DNA of 64,000 bases from positions 1 through 64,000 of the forward strand of contig ONDA01000009.1 of assembly GCA_900316475.1 (NCBI GenBank). Direction: 5' to 3'. This document shows, piece by piece, positions 1 through 8,880 of the stretch; the first letter of the stretch is position 1, and each line of letters opens with the position of its first letter. The notes below the pieces were generated by a model. It was not told the origin of the DNA. It did not search any database and worked only from the letters and a program-made list of their open reading frames with translations. A program made the translations under genes and the position numbers. The stretch comes from an uncultured Prevotellaceae bacterium. GTDB lineage: Bacteria > Bacteroidota > Bacteroidia > Bacteroidales > Bacteroidaceae.

Positions 1-30
1 AGGTAAGTGAAAATTCTGACATGGCAAAAT

Positions 31-55
31 CCTGGGCAACTTTTTGTTGCTCAGG
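31..55. terminator. Hairpin beyond the 3' end of the PL11 gene
   Basis: A 10-bp stem (CCTGGGCAAC / GTTGCTCAGG, one G:U pair) with a TTTTT loop lies about 70 bases past the stop codon of the leftward PL11 gene. On the minus strand it is followed only by a short ATTTTG stretch, so it is a weak intrinsic terminator candidate. The rest of 1-125 shows no gene. Confidence 0.35.
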
Positions 56-125
56 CACTTATAAATAATGTTAAACTATAGTGTTGCGGAATTAAGGGAT
101 AAATGAATGCTCACATTCACTTCGC

Positions 126-3100
126 TCACTTAATCGCAATCTTTTTGCCGCCGCGGATATAGACACCGGCGGGCAGGCCGTCGGTACTCGTTGCCGTAGC
201 CTGACGGCTGACGAGCCGGCCACGGAGGTCGTAGACGTTGCAGGGATCAGCGTCGGCCATCGGGCCGCTGATGCCTGTGTCAATACCCGTCACGACAAGG
301 ATTCCCTCACTGATACGGCTGGTATCCCAGGTATAGGCTGCCGGCAGGTCGAACTTAGGCGTGCCGCTAAACGTGCCGCTGAGGGTCCACAGCTTCAGTT
401 CCTCACCGACCTGCAACTCACGGTTGCCGACGAGCGTCACCTTCACCGTACCGTTCATAATGATATTCTTGGCTTTCACCTGAGAGGTCTTGGCCGTGCT
501 GACGAGGAACTCTACCGTAGCGCCGTCGTTAGCGGTTAACGTGTTGTTGACGGTAATAGTACCCGGCGAAACTTCATTGACAGCAGAGGCGCAGGGTATC
601 AGCAGACCACTGCTCTGCAGGGTAACGGAATGAAGCAGACCCTGTCCTACAAGGCGACCTTCGCCCTTGACAACAGTAGCATTCGTACCGTTAAGCAGTG
701 TAGCAGGATTGAATTTATAGAATGCCACCGTGCCTTTCTCCACGGTCAGCACACCGTTCATCTTACCCTCAGTCATTGTCATCTTACCCGTACCGCGCTT
801 GGTCAGAGGCGAGGCGCTGACACCGATAGTGCCACCATAGTCGTCCTTACGCGCGGAGGTGATACCCACCTCGGTGGTCAGCGAGAAGTTCTCGTCGCAG
901 TCGACAACCCATATACCCGAGCCGACAAGGGCACCCGTACCGCCAAACTTCTTCACGCGGATGCTCTTGCCCTGGTTGTCCAGTCGGGCATTGGCATTCA
1001 CATTGACCGTGGCCTTCGGCATACCATTGGTATTGCCCAGCATGAAAGTGGGGTCGTACGATTTCTTGTTCTGACGGTTGTTCTTACCAATATTGATTGT
1101 ACCCTCGAAGGCACTCCAGTTGCCATTGAAGTAGGCACGCACGCCGCCAGTGTAGACATTGAATGTGCCCGAACCCGTCAGCGTACCCGTATAGGTACCA
1201 CGGAAAGAGGAATAGAAGGTGCCGGACTTGCCCTGAGGAACAATAAAGTTCGTCGTATTGGAAACGCCGCTGCCGCCTTCCATATTGGCGCCCCATACCG
1301 TGCCACCCTGGAACTCAACGGTCTTGGGCAGAGACTCTGCATTGGAAGAGGTATAGTTGCTGACAACCGTACCGGCCTTGACAACCATCTTCGAGAAGGT
1401 GTTGGTCTCCGTACCTATTTCCATAGAGCCAGCACCTGTCTTGTTGACGATAGCACCGCTACCCTTGATAGCCTTGTTGAAGATGACGCTCTTGCCCGAA
1501 GGCACATCCACGGTCGTCTCGCCGCTGACATTGAGTGTCTGATCGGTGATGATGACACCATTGATAGCCAGCGTAGCACCGTCATTCAAGGCAATCTGCG
1601 ACTTGGCGCTACCTAATGAGCCCCAGTCCTGACCGCGGTTGTTGGCCAGCATGGCTACTGTGACCTTACCGCCATTGATGACCGACGAGCCGATGCGGTT
1701 CCAGTTGTTCAGCGTGACGCTGCCACTACCGTTCTTGGTCAGCACACCGCCGCCGACGATGCTGTCGCCGCTGAGGGTGTAGCTCTTCGTCTCGTTGTTG
1801 AACGTCACGGACTTCGCACTCACGGCACCCTTGATGGTGACGCTCGTGGAAGCTGCCTGGTCGTCAAAGATGACATCGTCGCCAAAGGCCATGACGCTGG
1901 GCTGTCCCTCGAAGAGGAAGTTCTCGCCAACGGCCTGCTGCCACGTGTTGTTACCGACTGTACCATTCCAGGTCACCGTGCCGGCAGCACGCATATCCTC
2001 GACCACCAGCATCAGTTTGCCATTCTCATGACGCAGCGACGTCTTCAGGCTGTTGCCCAGACCGTCAATGGTCAGGTCGGACACTTGACCGGTGACAGTG
2101 CCGATGGTACCGAGTTCGTAGGTGCCGGCAGCCAAAGTGCCGGTATAGTTAATCTGTAGCACGGGTGACTTATAGCGCGGACCGAAATTCTTCCAGACAT
2201 CGCCCGTCTTGGTCTCAATCTTCAGCGTGGTAGCATTGACCTTGTCAAACTGTCCATTGCTGCCGTCGATAACGATACGTGAGCCAAAGCCCATGTCGAG
2301 CGTCGTGGTGGTGATAGTGCCCACCTGATTCTTACCGCCGGGATAGATTGTGGCATTATAGTCTGCCTTGATACCGCCTTTGAAGTTACCACCGTTGGAG
2401 ATCAGCGTCGTGTGGCGGTTCAGCCACAGCGGACTGCTCTCGAAGGTGCCGTCGAACTGGAGTGTTCCCTGCCAGACGTTGGTCTCGCCAGTATGCTTCT
2501 CCGTGACGTTCGGCAAGACGAGGATGCCCTCACCCTGCTTGATAAGGCGGGTAGCACCGCTGAAGGCACCGCCGGTCAGCGTCGTGGTATAGGTGATGAC
2601 GGTCTGTGCCGGCTGCTTCGGCGTGGCTGTCGTGGCCTGCTGTGCCCCGCTGCCCTTGACCCATACCGGGGCGTTGACCGTTAATATATAAGGTGAAGCA
2701 CCGTCGGCAACGGCAATCGTCTTGTCCTCATAGCCAGAAATGAGCAGATGGTCATCAGTGGTCTGAATGGTTCCCGTCACCTCGGTACGTCCCTCTAAGA
2801 CAACTGCGGGCGGCTCTTTCGTGATGCCCTCCATCTCGCCGAGGAAGAAGCTGACATGAGGCGGCTGGTTATAGCCAACGGGCTGCCAGGTCATGCCATT
2901 ACGATACTCGTGGTCGGCCCACAGCGTGGTAATGCCGTGAGGCGAGGGGTAGCTGGTGGTCTGGATGATCAGCTTGTCGGCTGTACGGGTGACAATTTCC
3001 TCTCGCCAGTCGCCAAGAATGTCGCCAAGGAAGCAGGGGTTGTTCTTCGACGAGTTGTTCAGGTTGCCCTGACCCATCCAGCAACGGCTGTTAGCATAGC

Positions 3101-4730
3101 TGCGATTGGTGCCCACCTCGTTCTGTCCGGGGGCCTTGTAGACACAGGGTGACTTCTCCGTACCCGGTGAGTCCATAAACTCATCAAGCAGGTCGCCGTC
3201 CCAGTAGACGCGCATGTTCACATGGTCATCAGTGAAACCGGTAAGACCGCTGATCTGCTTATCAGCCACTAAGCTGATGGCACCGCCAGAAATACCGACG
3301 GCACCGGGGTAGCTGTTATAGAAATTACCGGCCATGCAACGACCGTTGTCACTACCGCCGCCAGTGGTATAGCGCAGTGTCTGAGTGGTAGCGTCGGTAT
3401 AAGCGATTCCGGGAACCACAGCACTCTCCAAGCAGACGAACTGCTCCAGGCCCCAACGGTAGGGGTCGAAGTCGCCGCAATGCTGGGCGTCGCCGTGGCC
3501 GTATCCTGTAGTAGCCAGACCATAGCCCGTATCATCGATGATCATCGAGCCGAAGACAATCTCGTCGCGACCGTCGCAGTCGACATCAGCGATAGCATAG
3601 TTGTGGAAACCGTTGCCAAACCAGGGCGAACCACCCTGATAGCAGTTCCAGCGCCACAGCTGGGTCAGTTCGTGGGTTTGCTTGTTGACGCTGAATGCGC
3701 AGAACTTATGACGCGTATAGGCACCACGGCCTAAGAAGATGGCGGGGTTGCGACCGTCTAAATAGGGAGCGCCGAAATAATGCTTCTGCATACGGTGCCC
3801 AAGGTCGCCCCAGACATTGCCATCGCCCTTGGTCTCGTTGGCCTCAAACTGCGGCAGCGGATATGCCATCGGCGTCCAGTTCTCACTGCCATCCCAGCCG
3901 TAAGGCTCGCCCGTCTCACCGTTCAGGTAGAGCAGGTACTCATTGCCTACGCCCATATACTCGGGACGCTCGCTGTTGAGACCCGCCGTCATATTACCAA
4001 TCTTGATGGTCTTGCCCGTCTTGGTATGGATAATCATATTGTCGGCACCACGCATCAGCGCCTCGGCCTTACCGTCCTGATCCCAGTCGTAAAGGATAAT
4101 ATCGAACTGCTCGTCGGGACCCGACATCAGGTTTGGTCCCATGTCAATCCACCACAGGCGGGTGCCGTCCATCTTATAGCACTCGTGCAGGTTGAAGTCG
4201 GTCTTGTTAGAAGATGAGCGCAGGTTGCCGCTGTCGTTACGACGCTTCACGACGAACTCCATCTGCTTGTCGCCGTCGACGTCGGCCACGGCACAGTCGT
4301 TCAAGCTGTAGCCGCTGACGGTAGCACCGTTACGGTTCACAACGGGCTTGACGGGAATCTCCCAAAACTGGTGGTCCCACGGCTTACACTCGGCAGCCTT
4401 GCCGTTTTGCTCAGAACCCTTGACGACAGGAACGACCCTGTAGGTGGCCGTCTTAGACCCGTCGTCATCCTGAAAGTTTGACACGGTCAGGTCAGAGGCA
4501 ATCTTCGTTCCATTACGATACACATTGTACTTCGTATCATAATACTCAGTGGGCAGGATGCGCCAACTGATGAAAATACCGGAACCCGACATGCCATAGC
4601 GTTCGTCCTGACCGGTCTTGTCGCCTTGGGGGATAGCTACCAGTCCACGGTCAAGATTATCGGCCACGCGCTGGGCACTGACTCCAATGGTCATTAGCCC
4701 GAGAAGGGCCAAAAGAAACAGTTTTCTCAT
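126..4730 (-). CDS. Secreted PL11 rhamnogalacturonan lyase with long C-terminal beta-helix repeat region
   Basis: Predicted to cleave the rhamnose-galacturonate backbone of rhamnogalacturonan I by beta-elimination, outside the cytoplasm. A signal peptide covers residues 1-20 (ends GVSAQ). Residues ~22-650 match the PL11 beta-propeller family (start VADNLDRGLVAIPQ) with Asp-rich calcium-type loops: VADVDGD, YDWDQDG, ADVDCDG and LGDILGDW. PL11 enzymes are usually about 600-650 residues; this one has 1534. The extra ~850 residues are Gly/Thr/Asn-rich repeats of the autotransporter passenger type, with recurrent KNGSGSVTLNN- and KRGTGKMTM-like units and predicted beta-helix character. The protein ends in a short tail, VYDLRGRLVS...GVYIRGGKKIAIK, shared with other secreted proteins here. 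A -7 promoter box lies at 4764-4772. The PL11 assignment is strong; the role of the repeat region (surface display or substrate binding) is inferred. Confidence 0.88.
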   Translation of the reverse strand: MRKLFLLALLGLMTIGVSAQRVADNLDRGLVAIPQGDKTGQDERYGMSGSGIFISWRILPTEYYDTKYNVYRNGTKIASDLTVSNFQDDDGSKTATYRVVPVVKGSEQNGKAAECKPWDHQFWEIPVKPVVNRNGATVSGYSLNDCAVADVDGDKQMEFVVKRRNDSGNLRSSSNKTDFNLHECYKMDGTRLWWIDMGPNLMSGPDEQFDIILYDWDQDGKAEALMRGADNMIIHTKTGKTIKIGNMTAGLNSERPEYMGVGNEYLLYLNGETGEPYGWDGSENWTPMAYPLPQFEANETKGDGNVWGDLGHRMQKHYFGAPYLDGRNPAIFLGRGAYTRHKFCAFSVNKQTHELTQLWRWNCYQGGSPWFGNGFHNYAIADVDCDGRDEIVFGSMIIDDTGYGLATTGYGHGDAQHCGDFDPYRWGLEQFVCLESAVVPGIAYTDATTQTLRYTTGGGSDNGRCMAGNFYNSYPGAVGISGGAISLVADKQISGLTGFTDDHVNMRVYWDGDLLDEFMDSPGTEKSPCVYKAPGQNEVGTNRSYANSRCWMGQGNLNNSSKNNPCFLGDILGDWREEIVTRTADKLIIQTTSYPSPHGITTLWADHEYRNGMTWQPVGYNQPPHVSFFLGEMEGITKEPPAVVLEGRTEVTGTIQTTDDHLLISGYEDKTIAVADGASPYILTVNAPVWVKGSGAQQATTATPKQPAQTVITYTTTLTGGAFSGATRLIKQGEGILVLPNVTEKHTGETNVWQGTLQFDGTFESSPLWLNRHTTLISNGGNFKGGIKADYNATIYPGGKNQVGTITTTTLDMGFGSRIVIDGSNGQFDKVNATTLKIETKTGDVWKNFGPRYKSPVLQINYTGTLAAGTYELGTIGTVTGQVSDLTIDGLGNSLKTSLRHENGKLMLVVEDMRAAGTVTWNGTVGNNTWQQAVGENFLFEGQPSVMAFGDDVIFDDQAASTSVTIKGAVSAKSVTFNNETKSYTLSGDSIVGGGVLTKNGSGSVTLNNWNRIGSSVINGGKVTVAMLANNRGQDWGSLGSAKSQIALNDGATLAINGVIITDQTLNVSGETTVDVPSGKSVIFNKAIKGSGAIVNKTGAGSMEIGTETNTFSKMVVKAGTVVSNYTSSNAESLPKTVEFQGGTVWGANMEGGSGVSNTTNFIVPQGKSGTFYSSFRGTYTGTLTGSGTFNVYTGGVRAYFNGNWSAFEGTINIGKNNRQNKKSYDPTFMLGNTNGMPKATVNVNANARLDNQGKSIRVKKFGGTGALVGSGIWVVDCDENFSLTTEVGITSARKDDYGGTIGVSASPLTKRGTGKMTMTEGKMNGVLTVEKGTVAFYKFNPATLLNGTNATVVKGEGRLVGQGLLHSVTLQSSGLLIPCASAVNEVSPGTITVNNTLTANDGATVEFLVSTAKTSQVKAKNIIMNGTVKVTLVGNRELQVGEELKLWTLSGTFSGTPKFDLPAAYTWDTSRISEGILVVTGIDTGISGPMADADPCNVYDLRGRLVSRQATATSTDGLPAGVYIRGGKKIAIK

Positions 4731-4763
4731 TTGTCTTAGTTATTAGTTTCAACACTTCTGCGT

Positions 4764-4772
4764 GCAAAGTTA
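4764..4772 (-). promoter_or_regulatory. -7 promoter box of PL11 gene
   Basis: TAACTTTGC on the minus strand fits the Bacteroidetes -7 consensus TAnnTTTG, about 35 bases before the ATG at 4730. No clean -33 TTTG is seen at the usual 19-20 base distance. Confidence 0.6.
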
Positions 4773-4861
4773 GCAATTTTCCCATAATAAACTACAATAA
4801 AATTTGTTTTTCTTACTTTTATTTTTGTTTTTAGCTTTCTCTTTTCACCTATTTTATATAA

Positions 4862-4999
4862 ATTTGCGCCATCCGCACTGGAAGCGAGCCGGGCGCCACA
4901 GAGATTTACGACCTGCAGGGACGCCGCCTGACGACGATGAAACGCGGTGTAAACATCGTCCGCGAGGGAAACCAGAACCGGAAGGTCGTCGTACGATAA
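4862..4999 (+). pseudogene. Relic of the 3' end of a secreted-protein gene (C-terminal tail)
   Basis: An open stretch of 45 codons on the plus strand, closed upstream by TAA (4859-4861), has no start codon or ribosome-binding site near its beginning. It encodes a tail reading EIYDLQGRRLTTMKRGVNI followed by a KVVVR end, the same kind of C-terminal tail found on the PL11, M6 and HEIGH proteins in this window. It runs into a strong terminator at 5012-5056. I read it as the last piece of a deleted, oppositely oriented secreted-protein gene within the pectin locus. Confidence 0.6.
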
Positions 5000-5011
5000 C
5001 AGCAGAATGCT

Positions 5012-5056
5012 AATAGACGGGAAAAGGGTGCTCATCGCACCCTTTTTCCGTCTATT
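5012..5056 (+). terminator. Strong hairpin terminator overlapping the 3' end of the PL4 gene
   Basis: A 20-bp stem (5012-5031 with 5037-5056, one G:U pair) with a 5-base loop. The loop contains the TGA stop of the leftward PL4 gene, so the right arm is also the last PL4 codons. It is best explained as the terminator of the lost plus-strand gene whose tail ends at 4999, later shared by PL4. Confidence 0.7.
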
Positions 5057-6897
5057 GTGTACCGTTCTCCGTTTCGCTCTATGATGAGGCGTCCACGGTC
5101 TATATACTTCGTTGGCGCCACGACCGTCCTGCCGTCTGCCGCGACATCGTCGATGCCGGTGACAGCATCGCCGGCTTCCATCTTGATACAGTCGTACATG
5201 ATGCCGTTCTTGCCGCCAGTATTGCTAATCTGGAAACTGACAGTATTTTCGCCCACCTTCAAACCGGTATTGAGGAAATCGGCTGTATAGACATAGTGAC
5301 GCCCGCTGTTGACAGCACTACGATAGACCGATGCATCTTTATAACCGGGTTTCCATGTACCCCTTGACGTACCATTCACTTTAACTGCAATGGATGCCTT
5401 TTCACTGGCACAACCAGCCAATGAGGCAGTCAGGTAGACACGGCCCGCCGGACGCTCGTCAAGATTGAACTTGACGGTCCACGTGCCATCCTGCGTCTGA
5501 GCATAATACCAGCCGGTATTCTCGTTGCTCTGACCGATGGTATAGGTAAGGCTGGCAGGCACCTGCTCCCAAAGGCCATACTGACGGGGGGCATCGCTCA
5601 GGCAGAACTCACTGCTGCGGCGGTCGTTATGACCTATCATCCACAGCATCTGCGTGTATTTCTTCGGCGTCCACGTGACGCTACCGAGGTCGTTGTCGCC
5701 AGCCGTGACAGTAATATCATCCCGCTCCAGCATATCGGTCACCTCGCCAGCCTTGGCATAGGCGAAAAGGTTGTAGTTACCGGGGCGCACGTTCTTCACC
5801 TCGAAGTTGCCATTCTCGTCGGTCAGCGTCCAGAACTGGTAGCCGTGCATCATCTCGATAGGATCCTTGCCCTTCTCCTGTGCCAGGATAACGCGCACGC
5901 TGTCAGCCCGCTGACCCGTCGTGACATTGAGATGGCCACGCACAGTACCGCGCTCACGGGGGTAGAGGGCGTTCTCAAACCACTGGTATGGCCAGTCGGC
6001 AATTTCCTTCTCTGCCTGAATACGGGCAGTAGTCACCCCGTTTTTGCTATAGGTAGGACAGATGGCGAAGGGACCGTAGAGTTTCTTCTCGCCCTCAGCC
6101 AGCACCATCGCCTGACCGCCGAAGTGCTCGCCTTGCAGCATCTGGATGGTGATGGGCGACTTGCTGGTGGCGTGTACCGTCAGCTCCTGGCGCTCGCAGC
6201 CGCCATTAAGCCATTCGTAAGAGACGGGGATATTGTATATGCCGTAATAGCTATTATTACAAAGGCCATGGAGCGTGTCGCGCTCAATGTAGTTGGCCCA
6301 GTTGTATTTGGTGTAGATACTGCCGTCGGCCAGCCGGTAGGTGGCATCCTGGATGGTGTTCTCCTCTCTTTCTGCTACGGCCATCTCGCTGTTCGACGGG
6401 ATGCGGCCGTTCATACGGTAATCGACGTAACCGTTAAGCAGCGTCTCAGCAGTACGGGTGCAGACGCGCGCCTCTTTGATGGGCTCGCTGGCTGACGTGG
6501 CGGTACCCGTGGCAATGACGTAAGTGTAAAGCATCTGTACGCCCTTGCGCATGATAAAGCCCTGTTCGAAAATCGTGTTGCCCGACGTGGCGCTGTAAAG
6601 TACTTCACAGTAGTCGGGCGTATTCTTGATGACAGTAGCCTTCGAGGGGCTTAGTCCCTTGTTGCCGGCGGCGGTGGTATAGTCGAAATAGATGCCGTTG
6701 CTGGAAAGCAACTCTGTGCCTCCAAGGGTCAGTGAACTGACACGACCGCTGCTATTAATCTTGGCCACCAGCTTACGACCGTTGGCCATCGTGTTTGTCA
6801 TCGTGGTTGACATACCGCTGACATTCATCGTCAGGCTCTGTGCCATTGCCCCCACGCCAAGCAATGCGGAAAAGAGTAGTGTTAGTAGTTTTTTCAT
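5032..6897 (-). CDS. Secreted PL4 rhamnogalacturonan endolyase
   Basis: Predicted to depolymerise rhamnogalacturonan I by beta-elimination. The signal peptide is residues 1-19 (LLGVGAMAQ). The three-domain layout of PL4 is visible: a catalytic beta-sandwich to ~335, a short Ig/FnIII-like domain ~336-420 (RGHLNVTTGQRADSVRVILA, then GNFEVKNVRPGNYNLFAYA), and a C-terminal carbohydrate-binding-like domain ~440-570 (VNGTSRGTW, MYDCIKME). The segment DTLHGLCNNSYYGIYNI, followed by WLNGGCERQELTVH, corresponds to the conserved PL4 region that carries the catalytic histidine. At 621 residues the length is normal. It follows the Ig-like secreted gene by 71 bases, so co-transcription is likely. The end RYTIDGKRVR resembles a shortened form of the tail seen on neighbours. 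Confidence 0.85.
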   Translation of the reverse strand: MKKLLTLLFSALLGVGAMAQSLTMNVSGMSTTMTNTMANGRKLVAKINSSGRVSSLTLGGTELLSSNGIYFDYTTAAGNKGLSPSKATVIKNTPDYCEVLYSATSGNTIFEQGFIMRKGVQMLYTYVIATGTATSASEPIKEARVCTRTAETLLNGYVDYRMNGRIPSNSEMAVAEREENTIQDATYRLADGSIYTKYNWANYIERDTLHGLCNNSYYGIYNIPVSYEWLNGGCERQELTVHATSKSPITIQMLQGEHFGGQAMVLAEGEKKLYGPFAICPTYSKNGVTTARIQAEKEIADWPYQWFENALYPRERGTVRGHLNVTTGQRADSVRVILAQEKGKDPIEMMHGYQFWTLTDENGNFEVKNVRPGNYNLFAYAKAGEVTDMLERDDITVTAGDNDLGSVTWTPKKYTQMLWMIGHNDRRSSEFCLSDAPRQYGLWEQVPASLTYTIGQSNENTGWYYAQTQDGTWTVKFNLDERPAGRVYLTASLAGCASEKASIAVKVNGTSRGTWKPGYKDASVYRSAVNSGRHYVYTADFLNTGLKVGENTVSFQISNTGGKNGIMYDCIKMEAGDAVTGIDDVAADGRTVVAPTKYIDRGRLIIERNGERYTIDGKRVR

Positions 6898-6910
6898 AAA
6901 TTATCAATAG

Positions 6911-6949
6911 ACGGCGAATTACACGAAATGCGTCCGTGTAATTCGCCGT
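6911..6949. repeat. Perfect inverted repeat between two secreted-protein genes
   Basis: Two perfect 15-bp arms, ACGGCGAATTACACG and its reverse complement, are separated by 9 bases in the 71-bp gap between the PL4 gene and the upstream gene. No T-tract follows on the minus strand. The GAATTACACG core resembles the repeated unit of the palindromic element at 52547-52765, so it may be a relic of that family or a processing/attenuation hairpin. Confidence 0.7.
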
Positions 6950-6968
6950 TATAAAGTGTTTCAAAGAT

Positions 6969-8705
6969 TTATTTCACAAGGATTCCAGCAACATTGACGG
7001 TGCCAGTCGCGGTCTCGATGAGCAGTTTACCATTCTTCATGACCTTGCGGACAACCTTCTGGCCGTCAGCATTGACATTGGTGATGCCAGAGGGATCGTC
7101 GGGATCGTCAGGAGCATCGGTAGAAGCGTAAATCATGATGATGTCAAGACCCTGCGTATCAGTACCTCCAGCCTTCAGCGTAATGTCGGTAGCCTCCGTG
7201 ATGGTGAGCAGGTCGCTCTCGGCTTCCGTCCAGTTGGTGGCATTAGCAGAGAGATAGATCTCGTTGTTCTCACCCTCACCCTTTGTCAGCGTGCAGACAT
7301 AGCTGGGCGTCTTATTGGCATCGAAGAGGACGGCACGAATCTTATAAGTACCAGGCTGTAGCGACACAAGCTTCAAGTCCTCGGCCACATAGCCAGCCTT
7401 ACCCATAGAAGAACGGATAGCGGAATTGGCGTGTGTGCTAAGCACGGCACCGGGAAGGTCTTCACCCTCGGAGAGGAATACGACACCCGTAAAGTCGGTC
7501 TTCTTATAACTGATAACAAACGTTGTGTCACCTTCGCCATTCTTCAGGTCAAACTTCTCCTCAAAGGGACTGCCCTTAGCACCATAAGTATAGGCATTAC
7601 CTTCGCTGTCAGCCAGCCAGTAGGGATAGTTCACCGTAACAGTAGAGCCCGTAATACCCTCAGTCTTGCCAACCAATTCCTTCAGCGTTGTCGTATTGTC
7701 ATCGCTAACGTATGCGGCAACCACATTGTAATTGCGAGGCACCTTGGGTTTAGCCTCTTCAATGTTAATAGTAATCAAGAATGTATTACCGAACTTTAAT
7801 TCAACATCTCCATCCTTCTGAACCTCGAACTTGTAATTGGCAGCTTTGTCCGATGTACGAATAGAGTCCTGAAGGCCTGAGACAGTAGACACCAAACCGT
7901 CAATTGCAATCGCACAGCCATTCATAGCTTGAATCCATCCCTTATTCTTAGACGAATACAATGCATTAAGCGTTATAACATCACCCTCTTTACAGTCGGG
8001 TATCACCATAATCTGGTTGTTGTTGTTAAAGCAGATTCTGTTGGGATTTTTCGAGTAGCTCTTATCAGCTATATAGAAACTCTTGGCACCGAATTTGAAC
8101 ATAAGGTCTTCCGTCATGGGCAGTGGTGTTCCGTCAGGGAGCAAGATTTCATTATAGTTGCAGGCAGGAACATAGATGCGGCCGTCACTTGGGTTTTTAA
8201 CCAATTGATATTTTGCGTCATCAGGCGTTGCTTCATTTGAATTAGCCGTTGCTTCTGCCAAAATTTGCTCCAAGGATGCCTCGTCATTACCAATGGCGAA
8301 CGTCCACGACATCTTGCGCTCGGCACCACGGGTCTTGAAGTTCAGCGAATAGCCACCCTCAGCGGCTTTCTCCTCACCACCGACTTTCACCGAAGTAATC
8401 TTCAGCGTATATTCTGTGGAAGGCTCCAGTTCGAACTCAGCAAGGTCGAAAGTTACGCCCGATGCGAACGTACCCTCAATTTCGTCAAAATCAATGTCGT
8501 TGAAGGCACCGGCCAGCTTGAACGTAGTGGCAGTAGGATCTTCCACACCCGTGACATTGGGGAACGTCACCGTAATCTTACCTGTGTTAGGACTGACTTT
8601 AGTACCATCTTTCAGGCTGAACTTAATGTCACCCAACTCTACCTGAGCCAAGGCGCTAAGACAGCAAAAGAATGCCATAAAGGCGAGAGTAGAAATCTTC
8701 TTCAT
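6969..8705 (-). CDS. Secreted protein with Ig-like domain, function unknown
   Basis: A 578-residue exported protein with a clear signal peptide (residues 1-21, ending LSALAQ). Residues ~22-130 look like a bacterial SbsA/Big_5-type Ig-like domain (SPNTGKITVTFPNVTG, TFDLAEFELEPSTEYTLKI). The rest is beta-rich with no catalytic motif I recognise; two later segments (around GDVITLNALYSS and LKLVSLQPGTYKIRAV) resemble beta-sandwich modules. The C-terminus (KNGKLLIETATGTVNVAG) resembles the tails of other secreted proteins nearby. It precedes PL4 in the same orientation with its own promoter, so it may bind pectin or assist the lyases, but that is context only. Confidence 0.7.
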   Translation of the reverse strand: MKKISTLAFMAFFCCLSALAQVELGDIKFSLKDGTKVSPNTGKITVTFPNVTGVEDPTATTFKLAGAFNDIDFDEIEGTFASGVTFDLAEFELEPSTEYTLKITSVKVGGEEKAAEGGYSLNFKTRGAERKMSWTFAIGNDEASLEQILAEATANSNEATPDDAKYQLVKNPSDGRIYVPACNYNEILLPDGTPLPMTEDLMFKFGAKSFYIADKSYSKNPNRICFNNNNQIMVIPDCKEGDVITLNALYSSKNKGWIQAMNGCAIAIDGLVSTVSGLQDSIRTSDKAANYKFEVQKDGDVELKFGNTFLITINIEEAKPKVPRNYNVVAAYVSDDNTTTLKELVGKTEGITGSTVTVNYPYWLADSEGNAYTYGAKGSPFEEKFDLKNGEGDTTFVISYKKTDFTGVVFLSEGEDLPGAVLSTHANSAIRSSMGKAGYVAEDLKLVSLQPGTYKIRAVLFDANKTPSYVCTLTKGEGENNEIYLSANATNWTEAESDLLTITEATDITLKAGGTDTQGLDIIMIYASTDAPDDPDDPSGITNVNADGQKVVRKVMKNGKLLIETATGTVNVAGILVK

Positions 8706-8758
8706 AAGCTTATTGTTTTAGTTATTAAATAGTCTGACTGTAGTTTCACTAATGCGCT

Positions 8759-8767
8759 GCAAAGATA
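8759..8767 (-). promoter_or_regulatory. -7 promoter box of the Ig-like secreted gene
   Basis: TATCTTTGC on the minus strand, about 54 bases before the ATG at 8705, matches TAnnTTTG. It would drive the secreted-protein/PL4 pair. Confidence 0.6.
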
Positions 8768-8880
8768 CAAAAAAAAGTATTAGTATCTCCAAATATGCGC
8801 GAAAAAAGCAGATTTTAACATTTAAAATTCCTAATTATCACAAATATCTAAGGTTTGTGCGCAAAAAAGACGGATTTTCC

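Noticed and set aside
630-1616. Long plus-strand frames opposite the PL11 gene and opposite other large genes (for example 16830-19112, 55538-57088)
   Set aside because: They are antisense shadows of clearly coding minus-strand genes; composition is Arg/His/Val-rich with no signal or family.
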